Assembly (NCBI RefSeq): GCF_019891395.1 | Contig: NZ_CP078143.1 | Coordinates: 3,113,001 to 3,177,000 of the forward strand | DNA length: 64,000 nucleotides | Direction: 5' to 3' | DNA from: Nitratireductor kimnyeongensis | GTDB lineage: Bacteria; Pseudomonadota; Alphaproteobacteria; Rhizobiales; Rhizobiaceae | Shown: positions 27,664 to 37,958 of the stretch, one piece after another | Layout: each line of letters starts with the position of its first letter | Numbering within the stretch: position 1 is the stretch's first letter | The notes under the pieces: generated by a model | The model's database searches: none | What the model was told of the DNA's origin: nothing | The model's input: the letters and a program-made list of their open reading frames with translations, nothing else | Position numbers and translations under genes: made by a program

Positions 27664-27694
27664 GCGGGCGCCGCTCGTGGGGGGAGGCGCCCGC
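27664..27694. terminator. Hairpin after the giant outer-membrane gene
   Basis: GCGGGCGCC (27664-27672) pairs exactly with GGCGCCCGC (27686-27694) around a 13-base loop, 9 bases after the stop codon. No T-tract follows, so termination is plausible but not certain. Confidence 0.45.
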
Positions 27695-27828
27695 ACCCGC
27701 TTCTGACAAAGCATCGTGTGTCGTCTTTTCGACAAGGTTGTGTCTTGAAACAGGTCCGTCATTCAAACGCCAGGGCGTCTTTCCAGAGGCCCTGGCGATC
27801 TGCTAGGTCAAGAATGGCACTGTAATGG

Positions 27829-28470
27829 GTGCCGCTGGAAACGAATGGGGCATCGGAATTGGCCAGAATACGCTGGACCTTCTTAGCCGTGGTGACGGCA
27901 TTGTTTCCCAGTATGGCGCTGGCGAACTGGAAGCCGATTGAACGCGTCGAACCCTATGTGATCTCTGGTTCCACGGCGCTGGATCTCTACAGGTCCATCG
28001 GGGAGCGCGGACCCAAACTCGGCGTGCGTCGGGTTATCGCCTACACGGATTTCAAACTGACCTGGCGTCGGGATTATCAGCCCCGCAAGGATGGTGCCTG
28101 CGTTTTGGCTTCAGCCATACCAAAGCTGATCATCACCTACCGTCTGCCGCAGATTTCCGGATCGCTCTCATCGCAGACACGTTCATCCTGGGAGCGCTTT
28201 TTGGAAGGGGTCAAGGCGCATGAGCGCGTCCATGGAGAGGTCATCACCGACATGGTGAAGAAGATTGAAGCCGTGTCGGTCGGATTGCGGGCCGAGAACG
28301 ATCCTGGATGTCAGAAGGTGCGCGCGTCACTGCAGGAGCATTTGGGAAGACTCTCAGAGGAACAGCGACAGCGCAGCCGCGAGTTCGATCGCGTCGAAAT
28401 GGGCGATGGGGGCAATGTCCACCGCCTCGTTATGGAGTTCATCAATGGGGACCGGCAGCGCAGCAATTGA
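27829..28470 (+). CDS. DUF922 exported zinc-dependent protease-like protein
   Basis: 213 residues from GTG 27829; an in-frame TTG ten codons later is an alternative, and neither start has a clear Shine-Dalgarno. Signal peptide: RIRWTFLAVVTALFPSMALA. The zinc signature HERVH (within KAHERVHGEVI) lies near residue 130 and is followed by an acidic, basic-rich helical C-terminus. Two Cys (GACVL and DPGCQK) may form a disulfide. DUF922 proteins are predicted secreted Zn proteases. It follows the giant outer-membrane gene on the same strand, so a shared envelope role is possible. Confidence 0.82.
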   Translation: MPLETNGASELARIRWTFLAVVTALFPSMALANWKPIERVEPYVISGSTALDLYRSIGERGPKLGVRRVIAYTDFKLTWRRDYQPRKDGACVLASAIPKLIITYRLPQISGSLSSQTRSSWERFLEGVKAHERVHGEVITDMVKKIEAVSVGLRAENDPGCQKVRASLQEHLGRLSEEQRQRSREFDRVEMGDGGNVHRLVMEFINGDRQRSN

Positions 28471-28487
28471 TGCTGCCTGTCCGCATT

Positions 28488-30095
28488 CTACATTCTGAAA
28501 ACACCGAACTTGGTATCTGAGATCGGCGCGTTCAACGCTGCTCCTAATGACAGGGCAAGCACCTCACGCGTCTTCGCGGGATCAACAATTCCGTCATCCC
28601 AAAGACGTGCGCTCGAATAGAGCGGATGGCCCTCGCGTTCATATTTTTCGAGAATGGGGCGGCGGAACTCGGCTTCCTCCTCCGCACTCCAGCTCTCCCC
28701 CTTCCGTTCGATGCCTTCGCGTTTGACGATGGACAGGACGGTCGCCGCCTGTTCACCACCCATCACTGAAATACGCGCATTGGGCCACATCCACAGAAAG
28801 CGGGGTGAATAGGCGCGGCCGCACATTCCGTAATTGCCGGCCCCGAACGAACCACCGATGATGGCTGTGACCTTCGGCACCTGCGCCGTCGCAACCGCGG
28901 TTACCAGTTTCGCGCCGTCGCGCGCGATGCCGCCAGCCTCGTATTTGCGCCCCACCATAAAGCCGGTGATGTTCTGCAAGAAGACAAGCGGGATCTTTCT
29001 CTGGCAGCACAATTCGATGAAATGGGCGCCTTTCAGCGCGCTTTCGGAGAAAAGCACGCCGTTGTTCGCCAGAATTCCCACGGTCATGCCGTAAATGTGG
29101 GCAAAGCCGGTGACGAGCGTTGTTCCGTAATTGGCCTTGAACTCATCGAATTCGGAACCGTCCACCACACGCGCGATCACCTCGCGCACGTCATAGGGCT
29201 GACGGGTGTCTGCGGGAATGATGCCGTAGATCTCAAGAGGATCGAAGGCGGGCGGAATCGGTTTGCGAAGATCAAGCGCTAGGCTTTTCTTTCGATTCAG
29301 GTTTTTGACGATGCGCCGCACGATGGCAAGGGCATGCTCGTCGTCCAGCGCGTAATGGTCGGCAACGCCCGATTCACGCGTGTGGACCTCTGCTCCCCCG
29401 AGCTCTTCCGCAGTGACGACCTCACCGGTCGCCGCCTTCACCAGCGGCGGCCCGCCGAGAAAGATGGTGGCATTACCCTTCACCATCACCGTCTCGTCGC
29501 TCATCGCCGGCACATAGGCGCCGCCCGCGGTGCATGATCCCATCACGCAGGCGATTTGCGGAATGCCTTTCGCCGACATGTTCGCCTGATTGTAGAAAAT
29601 GCGGCCGAAATGATCGCGGTCGGGAAATACCTCATCCTGATTGGGCAGGTTCGCACCGCCCGAATCCACCAGGTAGATGCAGGGAAGATTGTTCTCCAGC
29701 GCAATTTCCTGGGCACGCAGATGCTTTTTCACCGTGAGAGGATAATACGTGCCGCCTTTCACGGTCGCATCGTTGACAACGACAACGCATTCCTGCCCCT
29801 CAATGCGGCCCACTCCGGCAATCAGTCCTGCGGAAGCAATCTGCCCACCATACATGTCGAAGGCGGCGAATTGGCCGATTTCGAGAAAGGGAGATCCCAC
29901 ATCGAGCAGTTGTGCAAGCCGTTCGCGCGGCAGGAGCTTGCCACGTTTGATGTGGCGTACCCGGGCCTCATCCGTTCCGCCGCGCTCGATGACGGCAGCC
30001 TTCTCTGCCATCTCCGCGACAAGCCCCTGCATGCGGTCGAAATTTGCCTTGTAGGTGTCGGAAGAGGGGGAAAGCTGCGATTGAAGGACGGTCAT
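28488..30095 (-). CDS. liuB: Methylcrotonyl-CoA carboxylase, carboxyltransferase beta subunit
   Basis: Transfers carboxyl from biotin to 3-methylcrotonyl-CoA, the fourth step of leucine breakdown. ATG 30095 has AGGAG upstream, giving the family-typical 535 residues. Both crotonase-fold carboxyltransferase halves are present, with the acyl-CoA-binding glycine motif [16 protein letters not shown] in the N-half and [20 protein letters not shown] in the C-half, the latter characteristic of MCC rather than propionyl-CoA carboxylase. Last gene of the TetR-ivd-reductase-liuB run. The biotin-carrying partner is not adjacent but lies at 21147-23102. Confidence 0.94.
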   Translation of the reverse strand: MTVLQSQLSPSSDTYKANFDRMQGLVAEMAEKAAVIERGGTDEARVRHIKRGKLLPRERLAQLLDVGSPFLEIGQFAAFDMYGGQIASAGLIAGVGRIEGQECVVVVNDATVKGGTYYPLTVKKHLRAQEIALENNLPCIYLVDSGGANLPNQDEVFPDRDHFGRIFYNQANMSAKGIPQIACVMGSCTAGGAYVPAMSDETVMVKGNATIFLGGPPLVKAATGEVVTAEELGGAEVHTRESGVADHYALDDEHALAIVRRIVKNLNRKKSLALDLRKPIPPAFDPLEIYGIIPADTRQPYDVREVIARVVDGSEFDEFKANYGTTLVTGFAHIYGMTVGILANNGVLFSESALKGAHFIELCCQRKIPLVFLQNITGFMVGRKYEAGGIARDGAKLVTAVATAQVPKVTAIIGGSFGAGNYGMCGRAYSPRFLWMWPNARISVMGGEQAATVLSIVKREGIERKGESWSAEEEAEFRRPILEKYEREGHPLYSSARLWDDGIVDPAKTREVLALSLGAALNAPISDTKFGVFRM

Positions 30096-30120
30096 GCGAT
30101 CTCCTGCGGCGAAGGGGGCA

Positions 30121-30846
30121 CTATGCCCAATCCGTGGTTTGATTCCCATGGTCTGGCAAGCCGCCCGCATCGCGCAGCATCCGTGCCATGTGCATAAGAT
30201 TGAAGGTCATGAAGGTGAGGTTGCGGCGCGTGAACGCGCTGTCATAACCGGCCCGGTTGCCTTCTCCGGTCTCGTCGCCATAGGAAGGGCCGGGCCCGGC
30301 TTCGCCGATCCAGCCGCAATCGGCCTGAGGCGGGATGGTGTAGCCGATATGCTGCAGCGAATAGAGGACGGTTTTGGCCACGTGTTTGATGCCATCCTCA
30401 TTGCCGGTGATGATCGTTCCGCCAACCTTTCCATAGTAAATATACTGGTTCTTGGCGTTGCGCTGCCCCGAATGGGCGTAAAGCCGCTCTATGATCACGC
30501 GGCAGATGGAGCTCTCCTCGCCAAGCCAGATGGGAGTGCCGATCACCAGGATGTCGGCCTGATTGACCTTCGGCCATATCTTTTCCGGCCAGTCATCGGC
30601 CGGCGCGCCTTCTTCACGCATGTCTGGGGCGATGCCGAAGGCAATGTTGAAATCGGCGGCGCGAAGATAGTCAACCGCAACGCCACAACGCTCCATGAGG
30701 GCGATTGAATCTCGCATCAGATCTTCGGTATGCGATGCAGCGCGGTCGCTTGGCTTCAGTGTGGTGTTGAGGAACAGGGCTCTCAACCCGGAAAAGTCTG
30801 AGTTTGCATCGTCCGCGAGCCGCTTTTGCAGGTCATTGAGTGGCAT
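30121..30846 (-). CDS. Flavodoxin-fold NAD(P)H-dependent oxidoreductase
   Basis: 241 residues. Rossmann-like flavodoxin fold with an early [23 protein letters not shown]-phosphate loop and [13 protein letters not shown], the usual isoalloxazine-contacting loop, at about 100-112. Members reduce flavins or quinones, or act in iron and stress metabolism. It sits between the isovaleryl-CoA dehydrogenase and liuB, 25 bases before liuB, so it is probably co-transcribed. A specific role in leucine catabolism is not established. Confidence 0.85.
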   Translation of the reverse strand: MPLNDLQKRLADDANSDFSGLRALFLNTTLKPSDRAASHTEDLMRDSIALMERCGVAVDYLRAADFNIAFGIAPDMREEGAPADDWPEKIWPKVNQADILVIGTPIWLGEESSICRVIIERLYAHSGQRNAKNQYIYYGKVGGTIITGNEDGIKHVAKTVLYSLQHIGYTIPPQADCGWIGEAGPGPSYGDETGEGNRAGYDSAFTRRNLTFMTFNLMHMARMLRDAGGLPDHGNQTTDWA

Positions 30847-30901
30847 GGTTTATCTCCTGATGTGTGTGACCGAGGTCAACGCATGGGAGGGGACATGGTT
30901 C

Positions 30902-32062
30902 TCACGTCTCCGACATCATCTCGCGTCCGATCAGCCAACGTCTGATTTCGCTCGTGCCGGCGCCGATCTCATAGAGCTTCGCGTCCCGCAAAAGCCGCCC
31001 TGCCGGAAACTCGTTCACATAGCCGTTGCCGCCCAGTAGCTGGATCGCGTCCAGCGCGGTTTGTGTCGCCTTTTCGGCAGCGTAGAGAATGCAGCCTGCC
31101 GCATCCTTGCGGGTTGTCTCTCCCCGGTCACAGGCGGCAGCCACGGCATACACATAGGCGCGGCATGCATTCATCGTCGTGTACATGTCGGCCAGCTTGC
31201 CCTGTACGAGTTGGAAAGAGCCGACGGCCTGGCCGAATTGCTCACGCTCCCGCACATAGGGGGCCGCGACATCAAGACAGGCAGCCATGATGCCCACGGG
31301 TCCGCCTGCCAGCACCACGCGCTCATAGTCCAAACCCGACATCAAGACATTCACGCCCTTGCCTTCCTCGCCCAGCATGTTTTCGAATGGCACTTCGACG
31401 TTTTCGAACACCAGTTCGCCCGTGTTGGATCCACGCATGCCGAGCTTGTCGAGCTTCTGGGCAACCGAAAACCCCTTCATGTCCCGCTCGATGATGAAGG
31501 CCGTAATGCCGCGCGGTCCAGCGTTTGGATCGGTCTTTGCATAGACCACCAGTGTGCCGGCGTCGGGCCCGTTGGTGATCCACATCTTGGAGCCGTTGAG
31601 GACAAAGCGGTCGTTTCGCTTTTCCGCCCGGAGCCTCATCGAAACGACGTCCGAACCGGCACCCGTCTCCGACATGGCGAGTGCGCCCACCGTCTCGCCA
31701 GAGCACAGGGCGGGCAGATATCTCTCCTTCTGTGCGTCATTTCCCCAGCGGCGTATCTGGTTCACGCACAGATTGGAGTGCGCGCCATAGGAGAGGCCGA
31801 CCGAGGCGGATGCGCGCGAGATTTCCTCCATGGCCACCACATGCGCCAGATAGCCGAGGCCCGAGCCGCCATAATCGGGATCGACGGTCATGCCGAGCAG
31901 GCCAAGAGCCCCCATCTCCTGCCAGAGATGGGCGGGAAATTCGTTGCTTTCATCGATGTCTGCAGCGAGGGGGGCAATCTTTTCCTGTGCGAAGCGATGT
32001 GCCATCTCCCGAAGCGCGTCGATGTCCTCGCCAAGTCCGAAATTCATCGATCCGGTATACAT
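30902..32062 (-). CDS. ivd: Isovaleryl-CoA dehydrogenase
   Basis: FAD enzyme oxidising isovaleryl-CoA to 3-methylcrotonyl-CoA and handing electrons to ETF, then ETF-QO (13137-14819). ATG 32062 follows GGAGGAGACCG; 386 residues. It shows the acyl-CoA dehydrogenase signatures [13 protein letters not shown] and [13 protein letters not shown]. The catalytic-base position characteristic of isovaleryl enzymes is occupied by Glu in [13 protein letters not shown], which distinguishes it from medium- and short-chain acyl-CoA dehydrogenases. It lies 13 bases after the TetR regulator gene, first of the three metabolic genes. Confidence 0.95.
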   Translation of the reverse strand: MYTGSMNFGLGEDIDALREMAHRFAQEKIAPLAADIDESNEFPAHLWQEMGALGLLGMTVDPDYGGSGLGYLAHVVAMEEISRASASVGLSYGAHSNLCVNQIRRWGNDAQKERYLPALCSGETVGALAMSETGAGSDVVSMRLRAEKRNDRFVLNGSKMWITNGPDAGTLVVYAKTDPNAGPRGITAFIIERDMKGFSVAQKLDKLGMRGSNTGELVFENVEVPFENMLGEEGKGVNVLMSGLDYERVVLAGGPVGIMAACLDVAAPYVREREQFGQAVGSFQLVQGKLADMYTTMNACRAYVYAVAAACDRGETTRKDAAGCILYAAEKATQTALDAIQLLGGNGYVNEFPAGRLLRDAKLYEIGAGTSEIRRWLIGREMMSET

Positions 32063-32075
32063 CGGTCTCCTCCGA

Positions 32076-32684
32076 TCACATCGCCGCGCCCACAAGGCGC
32101 ATGGTCATGGTGTGGTAATTGGCAGCGACTTCATCTTCAGAAAGCCGCAGTTCAGGGCGAAACCAAACGATCACACCCGTGATCATCTGGATGATCGCCA
32201 TGGCGGTCAGTGAAACGTCGTCAATCCGGAACACCCCGTCGCGCCGACCATCAGTCAGAATGCCTCTGAGTTCGCCCTCATACTCGCTGCGGAGGTCGAG
32301 AATGCGCTTGAGGCGTTCCTCGGAAAGGCTGCGCAGTTCCAGATTGCTCACATGCGTGGAGTTGCGACGAGCCAAGTGAAAGCGGATGTGGTTTTCAACG
32401 AAAGCAGCGAGGCGTCCTGCAGGCTTTTCTTCAATCGAGCCTTCAGCAGGACGCGCTTCCCCCCAGGAACCGATCAGATTTTCCATATGTTCGCGCATGA
32501 GCGCGTAAAGCAGAACTTCCTTTGTCGGAAAATAGCGGTAGAGCGCGGCAGGCTGAACGCCCACCTGGCTCGCGAGCTGGCGCATGGACATGGCCTCGAA
32601 ACCGAGACGCGCGATTAGGTCGAGCGCGGCGTCGCGGATCGCCGCTTCGGTCTTCTCTCCATCGGAACCGGTCGTGCGAGCCAT
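32076..32684 (-). CDS. TetR-family regulator of the isovalerate operon
   Basis: 202 residues. N-terminal helix-turn-helix at about 12-60 ([40 protein letters not shown]), then a helical ligand-binding domain of about 140 residues. It is the first gene of the run that continues with ivd, the flavodoxin-like reductase and liuB, so it is likely a local repressor sensing an acyl-CoA intermediate. A TetR-type palindrome lies 28-35 bases upstream of its start. Confidence 0.9.
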   Translation of the reverse strand: MARTTGSDGEKTEAAIRDAALDLIARLGFEAMSMRQLASQVGVQPAALYRYFPTKEVLLYALMREHMENLIGSWGEARPAEGSIEEKPAGRLAAFVENHIRFHLARRNSTHVSNLELRSLSEERLKRILDLRSEYEGELRGILTDGRRDGVFRIDDVSLTAMAIIQMITGVIVWFRPELRLSEDEVAANYHTMTMRLVGAAM

Positions 32685-32707
32685 GGGATCTCCTCGGGAA
32701 AATAATA

Positions 32708-32724
32708 AAACGAACGTTCAATTA
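32708..32724. promoter_or_regulatory. Candidate TetR operator
   Basis: The 8-base palindrome GAACGTTC (32712-32719) sits in a wider partly symmetric AT-rich context (AAACGAACGTTCAATTAA) just upstream of the TetR start at 32684. TetR repressors of acyl-CoA pathways often bind GAACG/CGTTC half-sites. Autoregulation of the operon is inference. Confidence 0.45.
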
Positions 32725-32986
32725 ATTCAAGGCCCAAGGAGAAATCCAAGGCCCAGGCAGACGTAGGGCTTTGCTTGCACGCTCAAGAAGCACCGCTTGG
32801 GATGAGGTGAAATACGGAGCCACCCGGACGGGACAGAAGCACGTATGCCGATGCGTTGATGCCAGGGCGGGAAACCGGGAAAATCGATCCTGTTCTCCAT
32901 ACCGTCGTGCCCGGTTGACACAGGTGGCTCCGTTGCGAAGAAAACGGGAGTGGCCGAAATAGGTTCCAGAGTTTTTTAGCGCCGTT
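32725..32986. other. Non-coding spacer upstream of the isovalerate operon
   Basis: About 260 bases between the TetR promoter region and the end of the isochorismatase-like gene. No supported gene, RNA or hairpin was seen. It presumably contains the operon promoter at its left end. Confidence 0.4.
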
Positions 32987-33541
32987 TCAAAGAGTTTGCA
33001 GGAGCGCTTTGGTTGTCGTGACCCCGCAGAATTCAAAGCCGAGTGTAGTGACATGGGCGCGATGCAGGTCTCTTGCAGGAATCGTTCCACCTTGTCCGTC
33101 GGGAAGGTCGAAACAGTCGCAGGCGTCCTCCACCAGAACCATGGACCAACCCATATTGGCGCCTGTGCGGATCGTGGTCGAGACGCACATGTCGGTGGAA
33201 ATGCCGCACGTTATCACTGTTTTCGCACCGAGCCGGCGTAGCCTGAGGTCAAGATCGGTACCGATGAATGCCGAGTTGACGCTCTTTGTCACGAGTTGTT
33301 CGCCAGGCAGCGGAGTAAACCCCGGGCGCATAGCATGGCCAGGTTCGCCGGCGCGAAGCGTAGAGCCGGTTTCGACGGAATCATGTCGTACGTGAATTAT
33401 GGGCCGATCAGCCTTCCGCCAGGCTTCAAGTACGGCAAGCGCGTTCTGGTCGACGTCCCCGTTCCAGCGTTGCGGCCATGGAGGGCCGTCGAAGGCCTGT
33501 TGGAAATCGATCAGGAGAAGAACAGCGTCATCCATATCCAT
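32987..33541 (-). CDS. Isochorismatase-like cysteine hydrolase
   Basis: 184 residues. The family triad is recognisable: Asp in LLLIDFQQAF (about residue 12), Lys in VTKSVNSAF (about 86) and the nucleophilic Cys in GISTDMCVSTT (about 118). Members hydrolyse isochorismate, nicotinamide or other amides; the substrate cannot be told from sequence. It is the last gene of a same-strand run of MFS carrier, LysE exporter and hydrolase with gaps of 37 and 18 bases. Confidence 0.88.
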   Translation of the reverse strand: MDMDDAVLLLIDFQQAFDGPPWPQRWNGDVDQNALAVLEAWRKADRPIIHVRHDSVETGSTLRAGEPGHAMRPGFTPLPGEQLVTKSVNSAFIGTDLDLRLRRLGAKTVITCGISTDMCVSTTIRTGANMGWSMVLVEDACDCFDLPDGQGGTIPARDLHRAHVTTLGFEFCGVTTTKALLQTL

Positions 33542-33559
33542 CTATGAACCTTGCAAAAA

Positions 33560-34192
33560 TCAGGGTGCTACCGGATTGCGCGCATCCGAAAGGATCCGGC
33601 CTCCGATGGCCACGAAACACACGCCGGCGGCGCGCTCTATCCAATGCTGAAGGTGTTGAAAGCGTCGAATGATCGGCGCTGAAGACATGAAAAGCGTAAC
33701 AAGGGTATACCAAACCAGCGCACTTCCAATCACAAGAACGACCATCAGCAACATCAACCAGAATGGTGTGCTCTCCGTGACCGCGGTGGCAAAAACGCTT
33801 GTGAAGAGGACAATCGCTTTGGGATTGGTCGATGTCACCAGAAAACCAAACACCAGCGGATTGCCCTTGGGCTTGTCGCCGTGCTCCCTCATTTCCAGTC
33901 GTACGGGCTGGGCAAAAAGCAGTTTGAATCCCAGATAAATGAGATAGCAGCCGCCCAGGATGCGCACCGCCCACGCCAGCAATTGATATTCGATCAGGAT
34001 CGCGGAAAGACCAGCAAGACTGAGGGCTGCGTAAATACCAAGGCAAAGCGAGACGCCGAGTGTCGTCCACAGTCCGGCCACTGTTCCGCGGGTCATTGAG
34101 GAACGCACGACGGCAATGAAATCCGGTCCCGGCAGCATCAGCGCCGGAATGAAAACAGCAAACACGCCGGCCAGGATCACAAACGGCCCCAT
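33560..34192 (-). CDS. LysE/RhtB-family amino-acid exporter
   Basis: 210 residues with six hydrophobic segments. ATG 34192 follows GAGGAGAT; the upstream open frame is spurious. The LysE signature PGPDFIAVVRSSMTRG is at residues 20-35, and FLVTSTNPKAIVLF forms the second conserved motif. The family exports amino acids or similar small compounds. Between an MFS carrier and an isochorismatase-like gene, same strand. Confidence 0.92.
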   Translation of the reverse strand: MGPFVILAGVFAVFIPALMLPGPDFIAVVRSSMTRGTVAGLWTTLGVSLCLGIYAALSLAGLSAILIEYQLLAWAVRILGGCYLIYLGFKLLFAQPVRLEMREHGDKPKGNPLVFGFLVTSTNPKAIVLFTSVFATAVTESTPFWLMLLMVVLVIGSALVWYTLVTLFMSSAPIIRRFQHLQHWIERAAGVCFVAIGGRILSDARNPVAP

Positions 34193-34229
34193 ATCTCCTC
34201 CACTTCGGCAAGGTGGGCAGAGATTAAAC

Positions 34230-35423
34230 CTAATCGCGCCGGCATCTCCCACAAGAGCCAGCGGCACATCTTCGAACCCGGATCTGGACCAAAATATAGA
34301 GGAGAAGAAGGCCGGTACCAAAGGACAGGCCGATGCCGAGCGTGGCGCCCGCAGCCTTAGCCCCGAATGCTTCCAGCAAGAGTGCTGCGACAGAGAGCAT
34401 TGAAAGCAATGCGAGGTTGTTGGCGCTTTCGGAGAGCGCGAGGAGGAACCCTTTTTCCCGACCCGCGCGCTGGGCGATCATGGCCGTGCTCGCCGGGGCG
34501 GCAAATCCCAGCGCCACGCCCCATCCTCCAAGGCATAGAACGGCCCCATATAGCGGGAGCGGTGCGAAGAGAAACAGGTTCAAGGTGAAAGCAAGCAAAA
34601 GCAGGGCCCCGAGGAGCAATGTCTGATCGTCTCTTAACAGTCGTTTGGCAATGCCGATTGAGAGGTTCCCAAATGCCAATCCGATACCGAAGGCGGCAAC
34701 CGAAAGACCAGTCTGAAATGTGTTGATCGTAAATCGCTCACGCAAAAATTCACCGCTGAGACCGAAAGCGGCAACAGCGGATCCGTTCCAAAGTGCCTTG
34801 GCCGCAATCAACATGAGAATAGTTCTCTTGAGATCTTTGAAACAGGGCCGGCCCCGCCTGAACGGAGGGGGGCTTTCGGTTTTCAGAATGAGATTGACTG
34901 GCAGCATCAGCGCCACACAGCCGGCGGCGCTCGCCAGAAAGGGGGCGCGCCAGCCGATCGTTTGTGTGAGAACACCGGCGAGTGCCGGACCAAGTGCAAT
35001 CCCGGCTGTCATGCCCAGCATGACGAGCCCCATGGCCCGGGTGTGGTCCGCATCAGGCAATCGGTCGGCAATCAGAGCAAAAGTGGCGGGGATGAGCGCC
35101 GCCGCTGCCGCTCCGCCAAGCACACGAAGGAGAATGGCAGAACCAAGCGTTGGCGCAAAGGCCACCGCAAGCCCGTCAGCTGCGAGGAGCGCCAGCGCAC
35201 AAAGCAGGAGTTGCTTCCTGTCGACCTTGTGGGCGAGAAGGCCGACAATCGGCGCTCCAATCGCATAGGAAAGGGCGTAGCCGGAGATCAGCCAGGAAGC
35301 TGCAGCGGGTGACACATCAAAAGCCGACGCTATGGGTGTCAGGATGGGCGCGATCATGAATTCCGTCGCACCGACGAAGAAGACGACCAGTGCAAGCACC
35401 GGCAGAAAAAGCCTTGAAGGCAT
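34230..35423 (-). CDS. MFS transporter (drug-efflux type)
   Basis: About 397 residues with 12 hydrophobic segments. The MFS signature loop after segment 2 (GLLAHKVDRKQLLL) and motif C-like GMTAGIALGPALAGVLTQ identify an antiporter-type efflux carrier of the 12-segment DHA1 group. The start at 35423 (MPSRLFLP) has GGGG 8 bases upstream; 35453 is an alternative without one. First gene of the MFS-LysE-hydrolase run. Substrate unknown. Confidence 0.88.
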   Translation of the reverse strand: MPSRLFLPVLALVVFFVGATEFMIAPILTPIASAFDVSPAAASWLISGYALSYAIGAPIVGLLAHKVDRKQLLLCALALLAADGLAVAFAPTLGSAILLRVLGGAAAAALIPATFALIADRLPDADHTRAMGLVMLGMTAGIALGPALAGVLTQTIGWRAPFLASAAGCVALMLPVNLILKTESPPPFRRGRPCFKDLKRTILMLIAAKALWNGSAVAAFGLSGEFLRERFTINTFQTGLSVAAFGIGLAFGNLSIGIAKRLLRDDQTLLLGALLLLAFTLNLFLFAPLPLYGAVLCLGGWGVALGFAAPASTAMIAQRAGREKGFLLALSESANNLALLSMLSVAALLLEAFGAKAAGATLGIGLSFGTGLLLLYILVQIRVRRCAAGSCGRCRRD

Positions 35424-35710
35424 GGATAACCCCGGAAATGCGTTGATAAGCATGGGTGAACAATCTGGAAACGGAGGAGAAAAACACCTGCGAGCTGGCG
35501 CGAAGGCTCTGCGTCAGTCATTCGGAATTGGGAGAGGTGTTTGGGCGTCTGGCGGCATGGCCGCTTGGGCGGGTCGCCTGGACGCCTCCTTAACATCGCA
35601 CGCACACGATGGGCTTGCAAGCGCCATGCTTTCCAGGCGAGGGTTCATGGGACTGGAAATCAGGCAGCTAATCTAGTCGAATTTCGGCGATTCATGACAG
35701 GGGCGATCAT

Positions 35711-36754
35711 ATGAATTTCTCGATCCGGTCCGTGGCTCAAGACGCGGATAGCTGGTGGGATCTGCCTACGGGCACCGCCAACACCATCGCTGATGTGCCG
35801 GGCGTGACCGTTGGCCATGTGACCTGTCTGGAGGGCGCGGCTCGGACAGGGGTCACAGCTGTCGTGCCGCACGATGCGGACCTCTTCCGCTATCCCGTAC
35901 CGGCCGGACTAGCCGTGCTGAACGGTTTTGGAAAGAGCGCGGGGCTCCTGCAACTCGCTGAGCTTGGACGTATCGAAACGCCGATCCTTCTCACCAACAC
36001 ATTCGGTGTCGCCGCCTGCACCACGGCGCTGATCCGCAGGGCGATTGAACAAAACCCGGACATCGGTCGCAGTCGCGCCACGGTCAACCCGCTCGTTCTG
36101 GAATGCAATGACGGACGCGTCAGTGACATTCAGGCTCTGGCTGTAACGGAAGCCATGGCCGACCAGGCCATTTCTGCGGCCAGCCCGGAGTTTGCGCAAG
36201 GCACTGTGGGGGCCGGTACGGGAATGCGGACGTTCGGCTTCGCGGGAGCCATCGGCAGCGCCTCGCGACGCGTGGCGCTGACATCTGGTCAAGAGTATGT
36301 GCTTGGCGCGCTTGTTCTTTCCAATTTCGGACGGCCCGGCGATCTACGCGTTTTGGGAGAGCGTATTGGAACGCCGGAGACCGGGCGTGGTGACCCGGCC
36401 GACAAAGGCTCGGTGATCATCGTCTACGCCACCGATGCGCCGCTTGATTCGCGCCAGCTCTCGAGGCTTTCGCGGCGGGCCGGGGCCGCGCTGGGGCGTC
36501 TTGGCAGTTATTGGGGAGATCAAAGCGGTGACATAGCCCTTGCTTTTTCGACCGCCAACCGTCTTACCATCGACAGCGAGGTCGACGCCATCGAGCGCCT
36601 CGGGGAGGCTCGGCTTGATCCCTTTCTGCTTGCAGCTCTCGAAGCGGCGGAAGAAGCGGTGCTGAACGGGCTCTACAATGCCCAGCCGCTCACCGGTTAT
36701 GATGGCCTTCAGCTTCCTGTCCTGCGGAATCAACTTTTGCCGCGCAAGGCGTGA
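35711..36754 (+). CDS. P1-family (DmpA/S58) self-processing peptidase
   Basis: 347 residues. N-terminal-nucleophile hydrolase with the DmpA fold, related to aminopeptidases/beta-aminopeptidases that cleave themselves into two chains. The maturation and nucleophile site is Gly233-Ser234 in DKGSVIIVYATDAPL. GTVGAGTGMRTFGFAGAIG (about 165-183) and VLSNFGR (about 202-208) are conserved surrounding segments. There is no signal peptide, so cytosolic. Peptide specificity is unknown. Confidence 0.9.
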   Translation: MNFSIRSVAQDADSWWDLPTGTANTIADVPGVTVGHVTCLEGAARTGVTAVVPHDADLFRYPVPAGLAVLNGFGKSAGLLQLAELGRIETPILLTNTFGVAACTTALIRRAIEQNPDIGRSRATVNPLVLECNDGRVSDIQALAVTEAMADQAISAASPEFAQGTVGAGTGMRTFGFAGAIGSASRRVALTSGQEYVLGALVLSNFGRPGDLRVLGERIGTPETGRGDPADKGSVIIVYATDAPLDSRQLSRLSRRAGAALGRLGSYWGDQSGDIALAFSTANRLTIDSEVDAIERLGEARLDPFLLAALEAAEEAVLNGLYNAQPLTGYDGLQLPVLRNQLLPRKA

Positions 36755-36887
36755 CGCCCTTGCTCCAGGCTTTCTGGAAGAGTAAGCCCAAAGGGGAGTC
36801 GGTCTCCGGCTTCCGGCCAGCCCTCGCACATCTCCTCTCCCTTCGGTGCGACAGCCAGCACAACGAACCTGGTCACGGAGAACCTTT

Positions 36888-37958
36888 ATGTATTACCGCC
36901 TTTTCCGATCCTTTCTGACTGTGTGCATGCTGACGATGCCGGCATTCGGGCAGGATGAGCCGGACACGATTGCTCCGGAGATCGGAAACAGGGTTTTGGA
37001 GCATTACATCACGCCCGTTCTCGCCCGGTTCAGCGAGACGAGCAGCACACTTTCCGGGGCGCTGAACGCGGTCTGCAAAGGTGGTTCTGCACCTGAAATG
37101 AGTGCTGTGCGAACAGGCTTCTCCGATACGCTTTCCGCCTTTGCCCATGTCTCCGTGTTGCGGTTCGGTCCATTGGTGGCCGATAACCGTTTCGAACGTA
37201 TCTTCTTCTGGCCGGATACACGCGGTGTAACCCTTCGCCAGGTGCAGGGATTGCTTGCCACGGAGGAGCCGTTACCGAGCGATCTTGCCGATCAGAGCGT
37301 CGCGCTGCAGGGGCTGCCGGCACTCGATTACGTGCTCTTTGGAACAGGCGGGGACGCACTGGCTGAGGACGCTCGGCGTTGCAATTACGCCCTGACGATC
37401 GCCAACAACGTTGCAGATATTGCCACGCAACTGGAAGCGGCCTGGGCCGAAGGAACATCGTTCCGCGTTTCTTTCATCTCGCCTGCGGCCGACCGTGATC
37501 CTTACCGTTCAAAGGCCGAAGTGGCCGGCGAAATCGTCAAGGCCGCAGGCACCACACTGGAATTCGCACGCAATGCCGAACTGCTCCCGGCTCTGGGCAA
37601 AACCGTGGAGAAAGCCCGTGGCAAGCGCGCGCCATTCTGGCGCAGCGGCCAGACCTTCGCTTTCGTCGCCGGTCAGATCGAGGGCGTTCAACGGCTCATC
37701 GATGCCGCCGGCTTCGTTGACGGCCCCTCCGAACTCGTCAATGGCTATGGCCGTGGCATGAATTTCGACCTCTCACACGCCCGCGAGACCCTGCTTGCGG
37801 TTGAAACGGCACCGGAAGCCGCGTTTTCCGAGGAGCAGGACCGTGGGCGGATCTCCTATGCGACGATTGCCATGGAGGGGGCGAAGCACACGCTTAACGG
37901 AGAGCTCTCGGGCGCACTCGGATTGGTGATGGGGTTCAATGCGCTCGATGGAGATTGA
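36888..37958 (+). CDS. Imelysin-family periplasmic protein
   Basis: 356 residues. ATG 36888 follows CGGAG. Signal peptide MYYRLFRSFLTVCMLTMPAF is followed by a helical peptidase_M75/imelysin domain (about 35-345). The family is linked to iron uptake and envelope iron handling, and the metalloprotease activity first claimed for it is disputed. It overlaps the downstream DUF1513 gene by 20 bases, indicating translational coupling. No high-affinity transporter or peroxidase gene is nearby, unlike fuller versions of this locus. Confidence 0.88.
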   Translation: MYYRLFRSFLTVCMLTMPAFGQDEPDTIAPEIGNRVLEHYITPVLARFSETSSTLSGALNAVCKGGSAPEMSAVRTGFSDTLSAFAHVSVLRFGPLVADNRFERIFFWPDTRGVTLRQVQGLLATEEPLPSDLADQSVALQGLPALDYVLFGTGGDALAEDARRCNYALTIANNVADIATQLEAAWAEGTSFRVSFISPAADRDPYRSKAEVAGEIVKAAGTTLEFARNAELLPALGKTVEKARGKRAPFWRSGQTFAFVAGQIEGVQRLIDAAGFVDGPSELVNGYGRGMNFDLSHARETLLAVETAPEAAFSEEQDRGRISYATIAMEGAKHTLNGELSGALGLVMGFNALDGD

